From NCBI RefSeq assembly GCF_027943255.1, contig NC_072896.1:35614501-35678500 (forward strand): a DNA stretch of 64,000 bases, given 5' to 3'. The notes below the pieces were generated by a model, which saw nothing but the letters and a program-made list of their open reading frames with translations, was not told the DNA's origin and made no database searches. The stretch comes from Anastrepha obliqua (lineage: Eukaryota; Arthropoda; Insecta; Diptera; Tephritidae). Each line of letters begins with the position of its first letter. The first letter of the stretch is position 1. The translations under genes were made by a program, and so were the position numbers. Of this stretch, positions 10,532 to 20,722 are shown piece by piece.

Positions 10532-13500
10532 CTGAAAAATTAATATAACCCAATTAGTAATAAAAAAGTAATAATTAAACTAAGTAACATAATTTTAATT
10601 TAGCAATCACTTTGTTGAACTTAATCGTTTGTAGTTGTACTTATTTTGACTTCATTCAACAATAAGTCCGTTTATGAAGCAAATCATTTGTAACTACATA
10701 TCAAGTTTTGGTGCCCACAAGAATGATAGAGAGAAGATTGCGCCCATCAGAGAGTGCGTGACGTCACGTTTGCCAAGTTGTGCAGTGTTGCCAACCATTT
10801 GCTCTTCACAATAAATTTAGTGCTTTTTTATACCCAAAATGCGAAAATTTTCCAGTTTGGTGTTTGTTTCTTTTTGTTTTTAATTTAAAGCTACCGAAAC
10901 TGTTAGTTAAAAAAACTGTATTATTAAACAAATTATTAAAAAAAGGTCACTCTGAGATGATTTTAGTGCTAATGCAAATTTGTTAATTCTTATAAAACTT
11001 GATATTTTGAAAGTGCAAATTAATTTTCTGCTCCTTTTCAGTTAATGCAAGAATATTAAATGTTCTTTTTTCAACTCTTCTTAACATTGAAAACCTTTGA
11101 CACATTTTAAAAAGGCTTTGAATTTACTGAATGCGAACTAAAACCATAGAGGTGTAATCGTTTCGTCCGGTCCCTAATCCTTAGTGGGACAAAGGGCACC
11201 TAGAGGTGTATTCACAGTAAAAATAAGCAACAAAATACCAGAAAATACTGAAAAACCCATTAACGACATTTTTACAAAAAGAGTTACATAACCTCAAATA
11301 TAGCAAAAAAGTACATACCCATAACACATTTATTAAAAAAAAAAAACATTTTTGAGGCAATTTGTCACGCATACAAAGTTCTTTAAGTATTTCAATAAGA
11401 ATTTGGTATTTTATTTTCTTTAAATGGGCATTTTAGTGCGTTTTTATATCCTAGCACTGTGCTGCCTAGCACTGCAGTAGCGAGAGAGAGATTTGACTAC
11501 TAAAAGCAGAAGAACACCAACAATAATTGCAATCGCGGGCAATGCGACCAGATGTTAAAAAAGTAAAGCTACATAAATCTGAGTGAATTATTGAACAAAT
11601 TTTTAAAAAATGTATATTTTACAAAATTATAAACATTACTTTTAATTAGAACAGGCTAGAAAAATGTCATAAAGAAATAACTAAAACTCCGAGACTTAAT
11701 AACAAAAAAAAAAATGCTAAATCAAGTTACGAAAATGGTAATCTGGCCATACTGGTGCTAAAACCATGTAACTCATTGTCAAATTCGCTGAGCGCAAAGT
11801 AACGGTACCACGATAGGCGCCATCTCATTATTCTTTCCATCAGATGGTGTCCATGTACCCAAAAATCTTACAATGTAGGGGAAAGTGAGAGAGCAAAATG
11901 GCATTCCATTTTGAGGGGAAGTTGCAAGTTTTTATATATATATATAATTGGCGCGTACACCCTTTTTGGGTGTTTGGCCGAGCTCCTCCTCCTATTTGTA
12001 GTGTGCGTCTTGATGTTGTTCCACAAATGGAGGGACCTACAGTTTCAAGCCGACTCCGAACGGCAAATATTTTTATGAGGAACTTTTTCATGGCAGAAAT
12101 ACACTCGGAGGTTTGCCATTGCATGCCGAGGGGCGACCGCTATTAGAAAAATGTTTTTATTAATTTTGGTTTCACCGAGATTCGAACCAACGTTCTCTCT
12201 GTGAATTCCGAATGGTAATCACGCACCAACCCATTCGGCTACGGCGGCTGCAAGTTTTTACTGAACATATTTTTACTTGTAAGAATTTGCAAATGGGCAA
12301 AACAGCTGATTGCAAAGTAAAAATAAACACGAATTCAAATTTGCGAATTGAGTCAAAGTTCCAAATTCTAAAAAAAAGGTAATTAAAATGGATAATGTGA
12401 GAAAATATACTTAGTTTGGCCATAAATTCTGTAACAAACTTTGCAATGCGTACGACGCGCACTAATTTGAAGGAAAAAGTGCCGTTATGTTTGCTTTTGT
12501 TCGTATGCATTGTCTACTCATAAATTATACTCAGTTTCGTGGTAAATTTCGCTAGTTAACCATGAAGTGACGAGCTAATGAAAATAGCATTGCAGTGATT
12601 GCATTACAAAAGTGTGGTAGAATTGCAGATGAAATTTACGAACTGCTCAAAAAAACTTAATATTTCGAGATGCACGTGTCGTGTATATCGCACGATCAAT
12701 CGATCAATCCCGAACGTCTGAAGTGACAGACAGAAAAAGAAGTGGTCGTCCCCGCGTGTTTCGAACCAGTGCAGCCATAAACGCCGTCCGAGAAAGAATT
12801 CGCAGAAATCTCCTTAGGAAGCAGAAAATCATGTGCAGAGAAATGAATGCATCGACCAGATCCATGTCAAGACTAATTAGAGACGATCCCCACATGAAAG
12901 ACTTCCGTCGTTCAACTGGTAATCTTTTGAAAATTTGAAGAAAATTTGACTCGACAGATGCAAGCAGCTTCTTCGGTGCACGCTTTCAACGGATATGACA
13001 ATATTCTTTTCATGATGAGGAAATGTCCACTGTGGAAGAAGTTTTTAATAAGCAAAACGACAAGTCTAAAAATGTCATTCCAAGGGTTCAGGGTGGCCAC
13101 CATACAGCCTGCGTAATGATTTGGTGGGGAGTGTCTTTTTCTGCGAAAAAAGGGTTGAGACCGGGGCAAAAGTCCAAGACCAGGGAAATGTATTAGAAGG
13201 TGTGGTGAAGCAGTTGAGCAGTACTCTCTTTAATGGAGAATGTTGGTTCTTCCAGCAAGATTCCGCTTCTGCCCATAAGCCAAAAACCACCCAGCAGTGG
13301 CTAAAAAAAAATATTCTTGGATTCATAGCCGCAGAAGATTGGCCGTCTGGAGGTACAGATCTGAATCCATTAGACTACAGTTTGTGATCAGAATTGGAGA
13401 ACTTGGCCTGTCGAAGACGTCAGAGAAATTTGAAAAGTCTCAAACAATCTTTGGTTCGAGCGGTCAATATCCATGCAAACCGTGCGTGCTGCAATAGCTC

Positions 13501-13607
13501 AATGACCTAATCGTTTGAAGGCTTGTGTGAAGCAAATGGTGAACATTTCGAATGAAAATTAAATTTTTTTTCTAATATTTAAGGGGGTAGTATGGTATTT
13601 TTTTTTT

Positions 13608-13651
<44 letters not shown>

Positions 13652-16614
13652 ATTCTATAACATCTTAAGATTATTGTGTGAAAGTTTGAAGTGCATTAGA
13701 GTAAAATTGACAAAGACACAAAGGATTAAGTATCTACCTCTCCAACCGGATTTCACGCTGCCGAAAATCTTTAAACGCGTTTTTCTCACACTTGCCTTTT
13801 TTACGGTCGGTGTCCACTGTAGATTCATATCTACTGCACCGATTCTTTTCAAATTTGGTTTTTTTGTTTCTTTACTTTATTCACGAGGTAATGACGTCGA
13901 GTTTTTTTTTTTTTTAAATTTTGTCATATTTTAAAACAACAAAGTTTTCAAGTTTTTTTTATGAAAAATCGGTGTTTTGACTTCAAAGCGCTTTAAAAAA
14001 TTAAAAAAAAAAAAAAAAAAAAAAATCGACGTTGTTACCTGCGAAACTTTATTAGCTGATGAAATCAATTTGGGTTTTTGATTTTAGTTGATCCAGTAAT
14101 GAGTTCTGAGGGACACCGCAATAAAACTTTTTTATGAGACGTCCGCGAAGATTCGCTGCCACCAACTAATTTCTTCATAAAAATCAATGAAAATTTCACA
14201 CAATATTCTTTAAATATGACTTTATAATGAAGTAATTTTAAAATTTTGAATAAATCAACTGTGTCGACAAAAAAAATTTCGAAAAATATGCTTGTTTTAC
14301 ACCGAATTAACCATACTACCCCCTTAAATAAAACTAACTTCATTAAAAAATTATTGTAATTTCATACCTAATCGGACTTAACTCGTAACAGAACTTATGG
14401 CAGGCCTAAGTATATAATATTTTAGATACAATTTATAAAGTTTATTTGCAGTCATATATTAAAAAGGAACCGGTCAATAATATAGCTGTATGCACTTCTG
14501 AACCACAGCCTCCAGTCGCCGTTGCTGCTGTTTCCGAAACACAAATCGAAAGCGTTGAAGGTTACAAAAGTATGTATTTTATGCTTGTATTTTTTGGTTA
14601 TTAACTAATTTGGAAGGAAAATATGAGGTAAGCTGTGATTCCCACAACAATACTTATGGAATGTTGTTTACCTGACAGCGTTAATGAAATGGAAAAAAAT
14701 ATTTTGGGTAAAATCAAATCATGCGATTCTAAACTCGTTGTTTTTCTTTTTATTTGGGGGTAGCGCAAAATTTGAAAATTCGAGTTTTTGTGATTTTTCC
14801 CGCCAACAATTTAATCAGCTGTTCGTATAACTTGAAAATTGTTACTGGTTTTGCGTTCATGTACTTTTTGTATATTATTCGCTTTGAGAGTGAATTCTCG
14901 GTAATTAAGTTACTGGATAATTTTTACATGAACAGTCCTACTTAACCTTACTTAAGGAAACCTTCTCTCACCTGCGTCATCTTATCACTTTTTCCCTCCC
15001 AACTCAGCCGTTCATCATAGTGCGGATCCGCATTCGTTCCAATATAAATCGGCTCCCAATGCCTAAAGTATCCAGTACGTTTGCCTATGTGGAAGACACT
15101 CAGTTCCTCTGTCTCATTGGCGGCCATCCACTCTTTGGACTGTGGTACGCCATGACAACTGGCGCATACGCGCTTATGGAAGGGTATCGCTTTGCCGGTG
15201 CGCAAGTACTCTTGCAATTCGGTTTTGTCGTGTGGCACAGATACATTGGCTTCCACCTCGAAAATGGGCAGCGGGAAAACTCTAGAATTGTGGTTTAAAT
15301 AGTATATGAGAAATGCGTATCATTCGAGTATTTGTTTTGCCACTTACCTTGGCGCTTTACGGCGCAGATATGCTTCGTTGCGCGCAATCATTTCGAGAAA
15401 TTTTTTCACTAAACCTGGATTTGGATACAACTCAATGTCTGAGGCTAGTATAAAGTGTGTTAGGGCGGCATCGCGCGCTATATTTCTGCCCACATTCACC
15501 GGGTACAATAGTTTCTTTTGTGACTTATATAAATGGCCGGAACTAATATTGAAGTAGGGGGGTGGTATCGTGCAATTATAGGGCGTCTTGAGCACATCCG
15601 CCTGTTTCATCACTTGCTTAGGTATGTGTTTCGTGCTAAAGTAGAGGTGAAATGTGGCAAAAGCGCGTACCAAATGACTTTCAGGCAGACAATCACGCAG
15701 GTACTTTATGGAGTCAACGGTAGGTTGATAGTCGGTGCCAGGTGTGTGCAACGCAATACTCACAGGTGCATTCCAACTGAAAATATTGTCGTGATTAATA
15801 AAATTATATAATATTTTTTACAATTGACACCACACTATGCCACACAATATTATATTTACCGTTCTAGCAAAGGTATCAGATTATCCAAAAATGAATAATC
15901 GGCATGCGTTGTGTATGTGATTGTTTCGGTGCACTTTAACGCGCCATGATCGGCGCGCACGTAATTCTTGAGCACCCAGAAGTCACCACGCTGCAAAACC
16001 TCTGGATTGTAGTCACGATTGTAACAATTCAGTAGAGTTTCTAGCCGTTCATTCAAATCTTTTTCATCACCGGTAACAATATAGCCATCGGTAATAGAAC
16101 TATTCATGAATGCTGCTGCTTCTGGAGTGCCGCCGCCAATATTACCCACCAGAGCACCGGCTGCCGAACTGCCGGAAACGCTACTCGTGTGATTTTGTGC
16201 AGGTGATGCGACTATTTCGCTTGGCGCAGCAGGCGCCGCTATAGAGCCTCCAGAATCATTGGACCCTGGCGGCGCCGGTTGCAGATCACTAGATGCGGCT
16301 GGTAGTGGCAGTGCCGATTGTAGCTTATCGCCTACAAGTGGCTCCTACAATAAAAAGAAAAGTTTTGCTTTATATTACGAACGTAAATTTCAACTGATAT
16401 CATTGCTTACATTATTCGGTAGTTGCGTATTCGAGGGCTCCACTCCTCGTTCCTGTATAAAGAATGTGCCGCCTCCATTAAAGCCGCTACCATTGCCTAT
16501 CATGACGTGACTGCATATGTAGAGGATGACAATAATGTTGATGAGTATGCTACAGCGGAGCAGCCAATTGCGCCGTGTGAACATTTTCTGGCCTAAAGGA
16601 TCGAAACGCACCAT
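10334..16614 (-). CDS. Glycosyltransferase 49 family protein (beta-1,4-glucuronyltransferase-like), five exons
   Basis: Join on the minus strand: 16614-16411, 16344-15860, 15776-15348, 15281-14972, 10531-10334. All four introns are GT-AG and the sum is 1626 nt, giving 541 aa. Residues about 18-38 form a single signal anchor after a short basic cytoplasmic tail (type II Golgi topology). A Ser/Ala/Pro/Gly-rich stem follows, then the catalytic region: WNAPVSIALHTPGTDY from residue 231, a DxD-like metal/nucleotide-sugar motif SDIELYP (D343, E345), HWEPIYIG and YDERLSWEG, and a C-terminal AFLVHKPGIK. These are hallmarks of the LARGE/B4GAT1 family, which transfers glucuronic acid in the Golgi lumen; the exact acceptor in flies is not inferred. 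Introns 1-3 are 66-83 bp; intron 4 is 4440 bp and full of repeats. A second ATG at codon 11 (MFTRRN) is an alternative start. Confidence 0.9.
11941..12248 (-). mobile_element. tRNA-derived SINE, copy 1
   Basis: On the minus strand it starts GCCGCCGTAGCCGAATGGGT (A-box-like), carries a B-box-like GGTTCGAATCTC near 12180, then the body CCGAGTGTATTTCTGCCATG, CCGTTCGGAGTCGGC and GTCCCTCCATTTGTGG, and ends GCGCCAATTATATATA. Nearly full length. Confidence 0.85.
12535..13565 (+). pseudogene. Tc1/mariner-type transposase relic
   Basis: Recognisable pieces: SGRPRVFRTSAAINAVRERI and KIMCREMNASTRSMSRLIRD (12740-12900), then FHDEEMSTVEEVFNKQND (13005-13060), VMIWWGVSFF (13112), CWFFQQDSASAHKPKT (13242-13290), EDWPSGGTDLNPLDYSL (13335-13387) and RLKACVKQMVNI near the end. 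The order and spacing are those of a DDE transposase with a helix-turn-helix N terminus; two acidic catalytic positions (QQD, NPLD) persist. A stop three codons after the first ATG (12561) and several frameshifts kill it. Terminal repeats were not resolved. Confidence 0.85.
13583..14323. mobile_element. TTAA-flanked non-autonomous element (piggyBac-like target), copy A
   Basis: TTAA at 13579-13582 and 14324-14327 flank inverted ends GGGGGTAGTATGGT and ACCATACTACCCCC. The 741-bp interior is non-coding with a long T-run (about 13610-13647) and an A-run (about 14003-14025). TTAA duplication is characteristic of the piggyBac superfamily; the ends themselves do not match a piggyBac I can name. Confidence 0.75.
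14452..14569 (+). CDS. Exon-like sequence inside the GT49 intron, opposite strand
   Basis: 118 bp bounded by TTTATTTGCAG and GTATGT, open in only one frame: SYIKKEPVNNIAVCTSEP, then QPPVAVAAVSETQIESVEGY, then K. Base composition and codon choice stand out from the AT-rich surroundings. I do not recognise the protein. No partner exon was seen nearby, so it may be an exon of a long plus-strand gene extending beyond the window, or a captured gene fragment. Confidence 0.35.
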
Positions 16615-16782
16615 TTGAAATTACAGTGCGGCAGTGGACTAGGACTAGTTGTTACGTGGTTATTGGAAGGAAAACCCTGTTGGTGTGTGCTCGCCGCCTA
16701 AGAAAACGATTTGTTGCCCAATAAAGTTTTGAACAGCAGTAATAGAAGGGTGTAAAATCAGACCGTCAGCTACAAAGTACAC
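16615..16782 (-). promoter_or_regulatory. Probable 5' UTR exon of the GT49 gene with an upstream splice acceptor
   Basis: Read on the minus strand, a pyrimidine-rich stretch ending in TTTTTTTGCAG abuts 16782, followed by about 168 nt of non-coding sequence to the ATG at 16614. This suggests an upstream non-coding exon, but the matching donor is not identified. It could lie in the 250-bp gap before Pol32 or beyond Pol32; the latter would place Pol32 inside the first intron. Inference only. Confidence 0.35.
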
Positions 16783-16960
16783 CTGCAAAAAAAGGAAATA
16801 CTTTTTCTTTTTACTCTACATTTACAAAATTTAATTTCAAATAAATTGCATTTCTTCACGCCAAATGAACTTTAAGATTTTTCCTAATTTGTGCATACAA
16901 ACCAAAAAGGTTCCGATTACATAAAAAAAGATTAATGCTTAACATTTGTTAAACTCCCTT

Positions 16961-16966
16961 TTTATT
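16961..16966 (-). terminator. Candidate poly(A) signal of Pol32
   Basis: AATAAA on the minus strand, about 67 nt past the Pol32 stop. Its position suits a short 3' UTR ending before the GT49 5' UTR exon. AT-rich DNA gives such hexamers by chance, so confidence is moderate. Confidence 0.5.
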
Positions 16967-17033
16967 TAACAGTTTTTAAAGTCTTAAGTATACAATTACA
17001 CAATAATCGTTTCAGCCGTTTGTTGACTTAATA

Positions 17034-18479
17034 CTACTTTTTCTTAAAGAAACTCATTATATTCCCTTGTTTCGTCTTAGGGGCTGCCGCCGGAGTTTGC
17101 TTCGGTTTACTTTCTTTTGGACTTGTTTTTGCTGGCGTCTTTTGACGTGAAGAAGTTGTTGCTTTCGATTTCGAATTTGGTTTTTTTGACTTAACGGTTA
17201 TAACAAAGCCATCCTCATCCAAATATGTCTCTGATTTTGGCGGCGAGTCCTCTACCTCTGCCGATACTGCTTGGTCCAATTTTTCTTGCTTCTTTTGTGG
17301 TTGCTTATTATCTTCATCTTCTTCATCCTCATCCTCTGAATCTTCGATCCGTAAGCGTTTGCGACTGCTTGTTGCTGCTTCTTCCTTATCAGTCTCTTCC
17401 ACTCTACGTCTCATCTTATTTAACTCTTCGTCCTCGTCAGAAGACTCCACTAAAACTTCAACCATTTTCTCTTTCTTTTCTATAATTTTCTTATCTTCCA
17501 CCTCTTCATCTTCCGAGAATAGCTGCACGGAAGTATTTGATTTCTCCTCTGCTTTCTTAGATGCTTCTTTAGAAGTATTTGATTTCTTCTCTGCCTTCTT
17601 AGGTGCTTCTTTAGAAGTTGTGGGCTTATCAGCTTGCTTTTTGAAGAAGTCGTTCAATTTTTTTGGCGATTTTTCATGTACAACTGCAGTTTCTGTTTTT
17701 TTGAGGGAAGTAGGCGCGTCTTTGCCCTTTGGCGCAAAGAAATTACCAATGCCTTTTTGACCACTGGCTACTGCTGCTGCTGCGGCTTTTTTGTCTTTTG
17801 GCGAAAGTTTCTTTTGCTCGTTAGATTTTTGTGACATTTTCTTTACGTCTTCATCATTTTTACTTTTGTTATTTTGCGGCGAGACTTTTTTGTTGTCTTC
17901 CGATGAGATTTTTGAAGTAGATGCACCAGCATGAGAAACGACGTCAGTTTTGCTAATGTTCGGTTCAGTCTTGGCAAAAGCGCCTGCAATGCCTTTAACT
18001 GATTTTGTTTCTTTTTTCGTGTCCACTTTAACAGCAGCGCTAACATTAGTCGTATTAGCTGCATTCCCATTTATATGTTTAGGTCTACTTTCACGCACTT
18101 CCAAGTTTTCCAACTTAATAGCGCACCATGCTACCGGTTTCAAGTCCTCCGCCGGCGCTTTCGCGCCACCTGCTACCTCCACCGAGTAGAGCGCAGATTC
18201 AGCATCTTTTAATTTGTTTAACCATTCATTTAATTTTGACTCGCCCTGCACTATTTTAAATATTTCTTTATTTGAGTCGTCGGCTTCTGCCCCATGCACA
18301 ACATATCGTTTCACATATTTGACGCCTTCTTTCTCTTGCCGACTCAAGTAGTCAGTTAGAATGCTACTCACTTCCTCAATTGGCATATGGTATTCATTTA
18401 TCAAATCCGTTAATAGTACACGACAATCGAAATTTATTAGGCAATCGTTTAGCGCTTCTTTCAATTTAGCAGCGCACAT
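17034..18479 (-). CDS. Pol32: DNA polymerase delta subunit 3 (Pol32/POLD3/p66)
   Basis: Single exon, 481 aa, somewhat longer than I recall for the Drosophila protein. Residues about 1-135 are the folded domain that binds the B subunit of polymerase delta: MCAAKLKEALNDCLINFDCR at the start, then KYVKRYVVHG and VAWCAIKLE. The rest is a charged Lys/Glu/Ser linker with a basic RKRLRI nuclear-localisation candidate (373-378), an acidic run (380-390) and the conserved DEDGFVITVK (421-430). The C terminus QGNIMSFFKKK (471-481) is a textbook PCNA-interacting box. A second full match, QKGIGNFF, sits at 241-248, and KKLNDFF near 273-279 is PIP-like without the Gln. The protein tethers Pol delta to PCNA in nuclear DNA replication and break-induced repair. 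The start codon has an A-rich upstream context and no earlier in-frame ATG was seen. Confidence 0.95.
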   Translation of the reverse strand: MCAAKLKEALNDCLINFDCRVLLTDLINEYHMPIEEVSSILTDYLSRQEKEGVKYVKRYVVHGAEADDSNKEIFKIVQGESKLNEWLNKLKDAESALYSVEVAGGAKAPAEDLKPVAWCAIKLENLEVRESRPKHINGNAANTTNVSAAVKVDTKKETKSVKGIAGAFAKTEPNISKTDVVSHAGASTSKISSEDNKKVSPQNNKSKNDEDVKKMSQKSNEQKKLSPKDKKAAAAAVASGQKGIGNFFAPKGKDAPTSLKKTETAVVHEKSPKKLNDFFKKQADKPTTSKEAPKKAEKKSNTSKEASKKAEEKSNTSVQLFSEDEEVEDKKIIEKKEKMVEVLVESSDEDEELNKMRRRVEETDKEEAATSSRKRLRIEDSEDEDEEDEDNKQPQKKQEKLDQAVSAEVEDSPPKSETYLDEDGFVITVKSKKPNSKSKATTSSRQKTPAKTSPKESKPKQTPAAAPKTKQGNIMSFFKKK

Positions 18480-18576
18480 ATTTTTAATATTTAATATTAA
18501 GATTTTGTCAAATGAAAATCCTCAGAAGCGCACAATTTACAACCAGTGCTCGTTCACAATGAATTTCACAACGGCG

Positions 18577-18582
18577 CAGCTG
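18577..18582 (-). promoter_or_regulatory. E-box (CAGCTG) upstream of Pol32
   Basis: CAGCTG lies about 100 bp upstream of the Pol32 ATG. This E-box is one of the common core-promoter motifs of Drosophila housekeeping genes lacking a TATA box. A six-base match alone is weak evidence. Confidence 0.25.
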
Positions 18583-18639
18583 TCAAATAGTAATGTGGAT
18601 CTTATCGCGTGTGGATGACATAAGCGAAATATGCGTTGT

Positions 18640-18960
18640 GGATGCACTGCAAGAAATAAGTAGTAAATATTGGAAGTGTGCAAAAGCACGTTATAAAATA
18701 TTTTAAACTCTTTAAAATTTAAATCTTGTAAACGTATATTTTCTTATGAAATTCGTTAGTCACTAATTAATTATTTTTTTTTTAATAATATAAGCACTTT
18801 TTAAGTATCAAATATATTTTCACACATGGAAACTGTCTACAGATAACACTATTTACTTCACTTTAAAAATGTAGCACGATAAAATTTAATGAAGAAATTT
18901 TCTTAAAGCTGCTGAACTGCTTCTAATTATAAAACGTGGCATTATTATTATTTTTTTAAT
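18640..18960. repeat. Tandem duplication downstream of the Pol32 promoter, unit 1
   Basis: From about 18775: AAGCACTTTTTAAGTATC, AAACTGTCTACAG, CACGATAAAATTTAATG, CTGCTTCTAATTATAAAA. The same series recurs about 170 bp further on. Confidence 0.7.
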
Positions 18961-19110
18961 GTCAGCACTTTTTAAACACCAAATATATTTTTCACATAAA
19001 AACTGTCTAGAGTTTAAACTATTTACGTTACTATAAAAAATATCACGATAAAATTTAATGGAGAAATTTTCACAAAGCTGTTAAACTGCTTCTAATTATA
19101 AAATGGAAGT
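18961..19110. repeat. Tandem duplication, unit 2
   Basis: CAGCACTTTTTAAACACC, AAACTGTCTAGAG, CACGATAAAATTTAATGG and CTGCTTCTAATTATAAAA repeat unit 1 at moderate divergence. Confidence 0.7.
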
Positions 19111-19384
19111 AAAAATAAATCCAAGCCATGTAAAAATTTAAAGTAATCAAATGAGCACCAATTAGTTCTTGAGTAGATTAGTAAGCTGGCTGAGATGAAG
19201 TACAGCTCCGCTCCACTAACAAGACTTTGCTAGGAAATTCACCACCCAAAAATGAATTGGAACTAATTACAATTGGTTTAGAAGCGGGGAGTTTCCTAGC
19301 CGAGTTTTCTAAACGGAACAAAAGGAAATTGCACCTTCATGACTTACAACAACAATATTAAAACATATACCAAGCCGAAGCCTG

Positions 19385-19620
19385 CACAATCATTTCACAT
19401 ATATTCACAGACTCGTCGATCAGACGTCAATGAAGTGACATTGTCTTAATTATTTTTCGTATATCCAATCCCATACCCAATATCAGTTTTTTTGTAAGCA
19501 CATCCCCTGTTACGTCAGCTCATCAGCTGATTCTGCCAAATTCGCTGAAGGCCGGTCTGTTATTGGCCACACTTTCTCAATTCTTTTCACCATGCAAACA
19601 TTACGACAGTAAATTAGCTG
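19385..19620 (+). repeat. Dispersed repeat shared with 49135-49370
   Basis: Both contain TATTCACA followed by GACTCGTC, GAAGTGACATTG or GAAGTGTCATTG, CAGTTTTTTTGTAA, CATCAGCTG, AATTCGCT, and CTTTTCACC. About 230 bp, class unknown. Confidence 0.6.
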
Positions 19621-19849
19621 ATTCTTTCAAAATCACTGAGCGCAGGATAGCGAGAGAAAACGCCCACATAGTTTTGAGAACAATTTGACATCAGAATTTA
19701 TTTCGTATAGACTTGCGGCCTTGACTTTATATTTAGAGAAAAAGTTGAAATTAAGTGTTTGAGAGCAAAGTTACGAGTTTGTTGAAGGCTACTTGAAAGC
19801 AAATTTTTGAATTTGACGTTTTAACTCTATTTCTTCTGTAAAAATTAAA

Positions 19850-20582
19850 AGTACGAGGATTTTTTCTTTTCGCCAAGGCTTTTCTCCATCGTTTGATATT
19901 ATAATCATAGTGCTTCGCTAATAGTGAATAGTTATTTGAGTCTCATCAATGTTCAAAGTTCCTTGTCCCTCCCAAAAAACTCTGATAAGCGTAAAAGTGA
20001 GAACTGAGGTAACTTTATATGGCGTAAATACGTGTATGTTTTAGAATTTCTTGTCCGCACAAACCCTTTTAATACCGTGAAATAAGTAAATCGGCAGTTA
20101 AGGACCTTATAGAGCATGAAGGTAGCTTAGGGTTTCAAAGTTATGAACATTTTCATGAAATAAGAGTACCAGGGATCTGTAAGATCGAAATTCTTTTCTA
20201 CATGATTATTTTATTAATCTATCGCACCTGAGTTTTAACTTGTACACTTCCGACGAGTACGTTTCACATAATGGGGAAGAAATAGTAGTCCGAAGGATCC
20301 GAGGTTTAAAAAATAGGGGAATGTGAAACGAGTTGGAACTCTGTTTCCATTAATTTTGTGACCACAACTGCTGAGACGTGAGCTGATGAGTTGTCGTGAT
20401 GGAAAAGAAGAATCACCGGACTTCCGCGAATCAAACGAATGCCAAACACAAAGAAATATAACGATCTGGCTGAAATTTGGTGTGTGCTATTCCAAGAGAT
20501 GTTACCAGCTAAGCATAACTTCCATAAGTGCCAGTAGTGCTACCTGTTTGACTTTGCACAGATTTTTCAAACGAACCTCGTA
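19850..20582. mobile_element. Possible degraded TA-flanked DNA element
   Basis: The left side reads TACGAGGATTTTTTC and the right side, inverted, TACGAGGTTCGTTTGAAA, resembling the ends of the MITE at 60200-61336. The interior is non-coding and unrecognised. Ends are diverged, so this is tentative. Confidence 0.35.
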
Positions 20583-20722
20583 TACAAATAGACAAGCAAT
20601 GGAGCGCTTAAAGGTTAAAATAAAGATTTCCATCAATCGAAATCATTTTTTTCTTTAATAAAAAAGTTACTCAAAAACAAATTTGGATGAATAATTTTGC
20701 GCCACCTTGTATATCCAAACTG
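20580..20722 (-). repeat. GGCGCAAAATTA dispersed repeat, long copy
   Basis: On the minus strand: TACAAGGTGGCGCAAAATTA, AAATCTTTATTTT, AAGCGCT, CTTGTCTAT. It aligns along its length with 54616-54740. Confidence 0.6.

Larger units (their letters stand above)
10532..14971 (-). other. Intron 4 of the GT49 gene
   Basis: A 4440-bp intron against 66-83 bp for the other three. Its content from left to right: unassigned DNA (10532-11940), a SINE, a Tc1/mariner relic, a TTAA-flanked element, and a plus-strand exon-like sequence. The insertions largely explain its size. Confidence 0.85.

Noticed and set aside
11898..12146. 82-codon frame ending MPRGDRY
   Set aside because: Lies across a SINE copy; the same pseudo-protein appears at 30.1 kb and 57.2 kb for the same reason.
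15020..15811. Plus-strand frames within the glycosyltransferase exons
   Set aside because: Antisense shadows crossing real intron/exon borders of the minus-strand gene.
17225..17760. Plus-strand frames of 86 and 133 codons
   Set aside because: Shadow frames of the Pol32 coding sequence (Ser-rich antisense of Lys/Glu codons).
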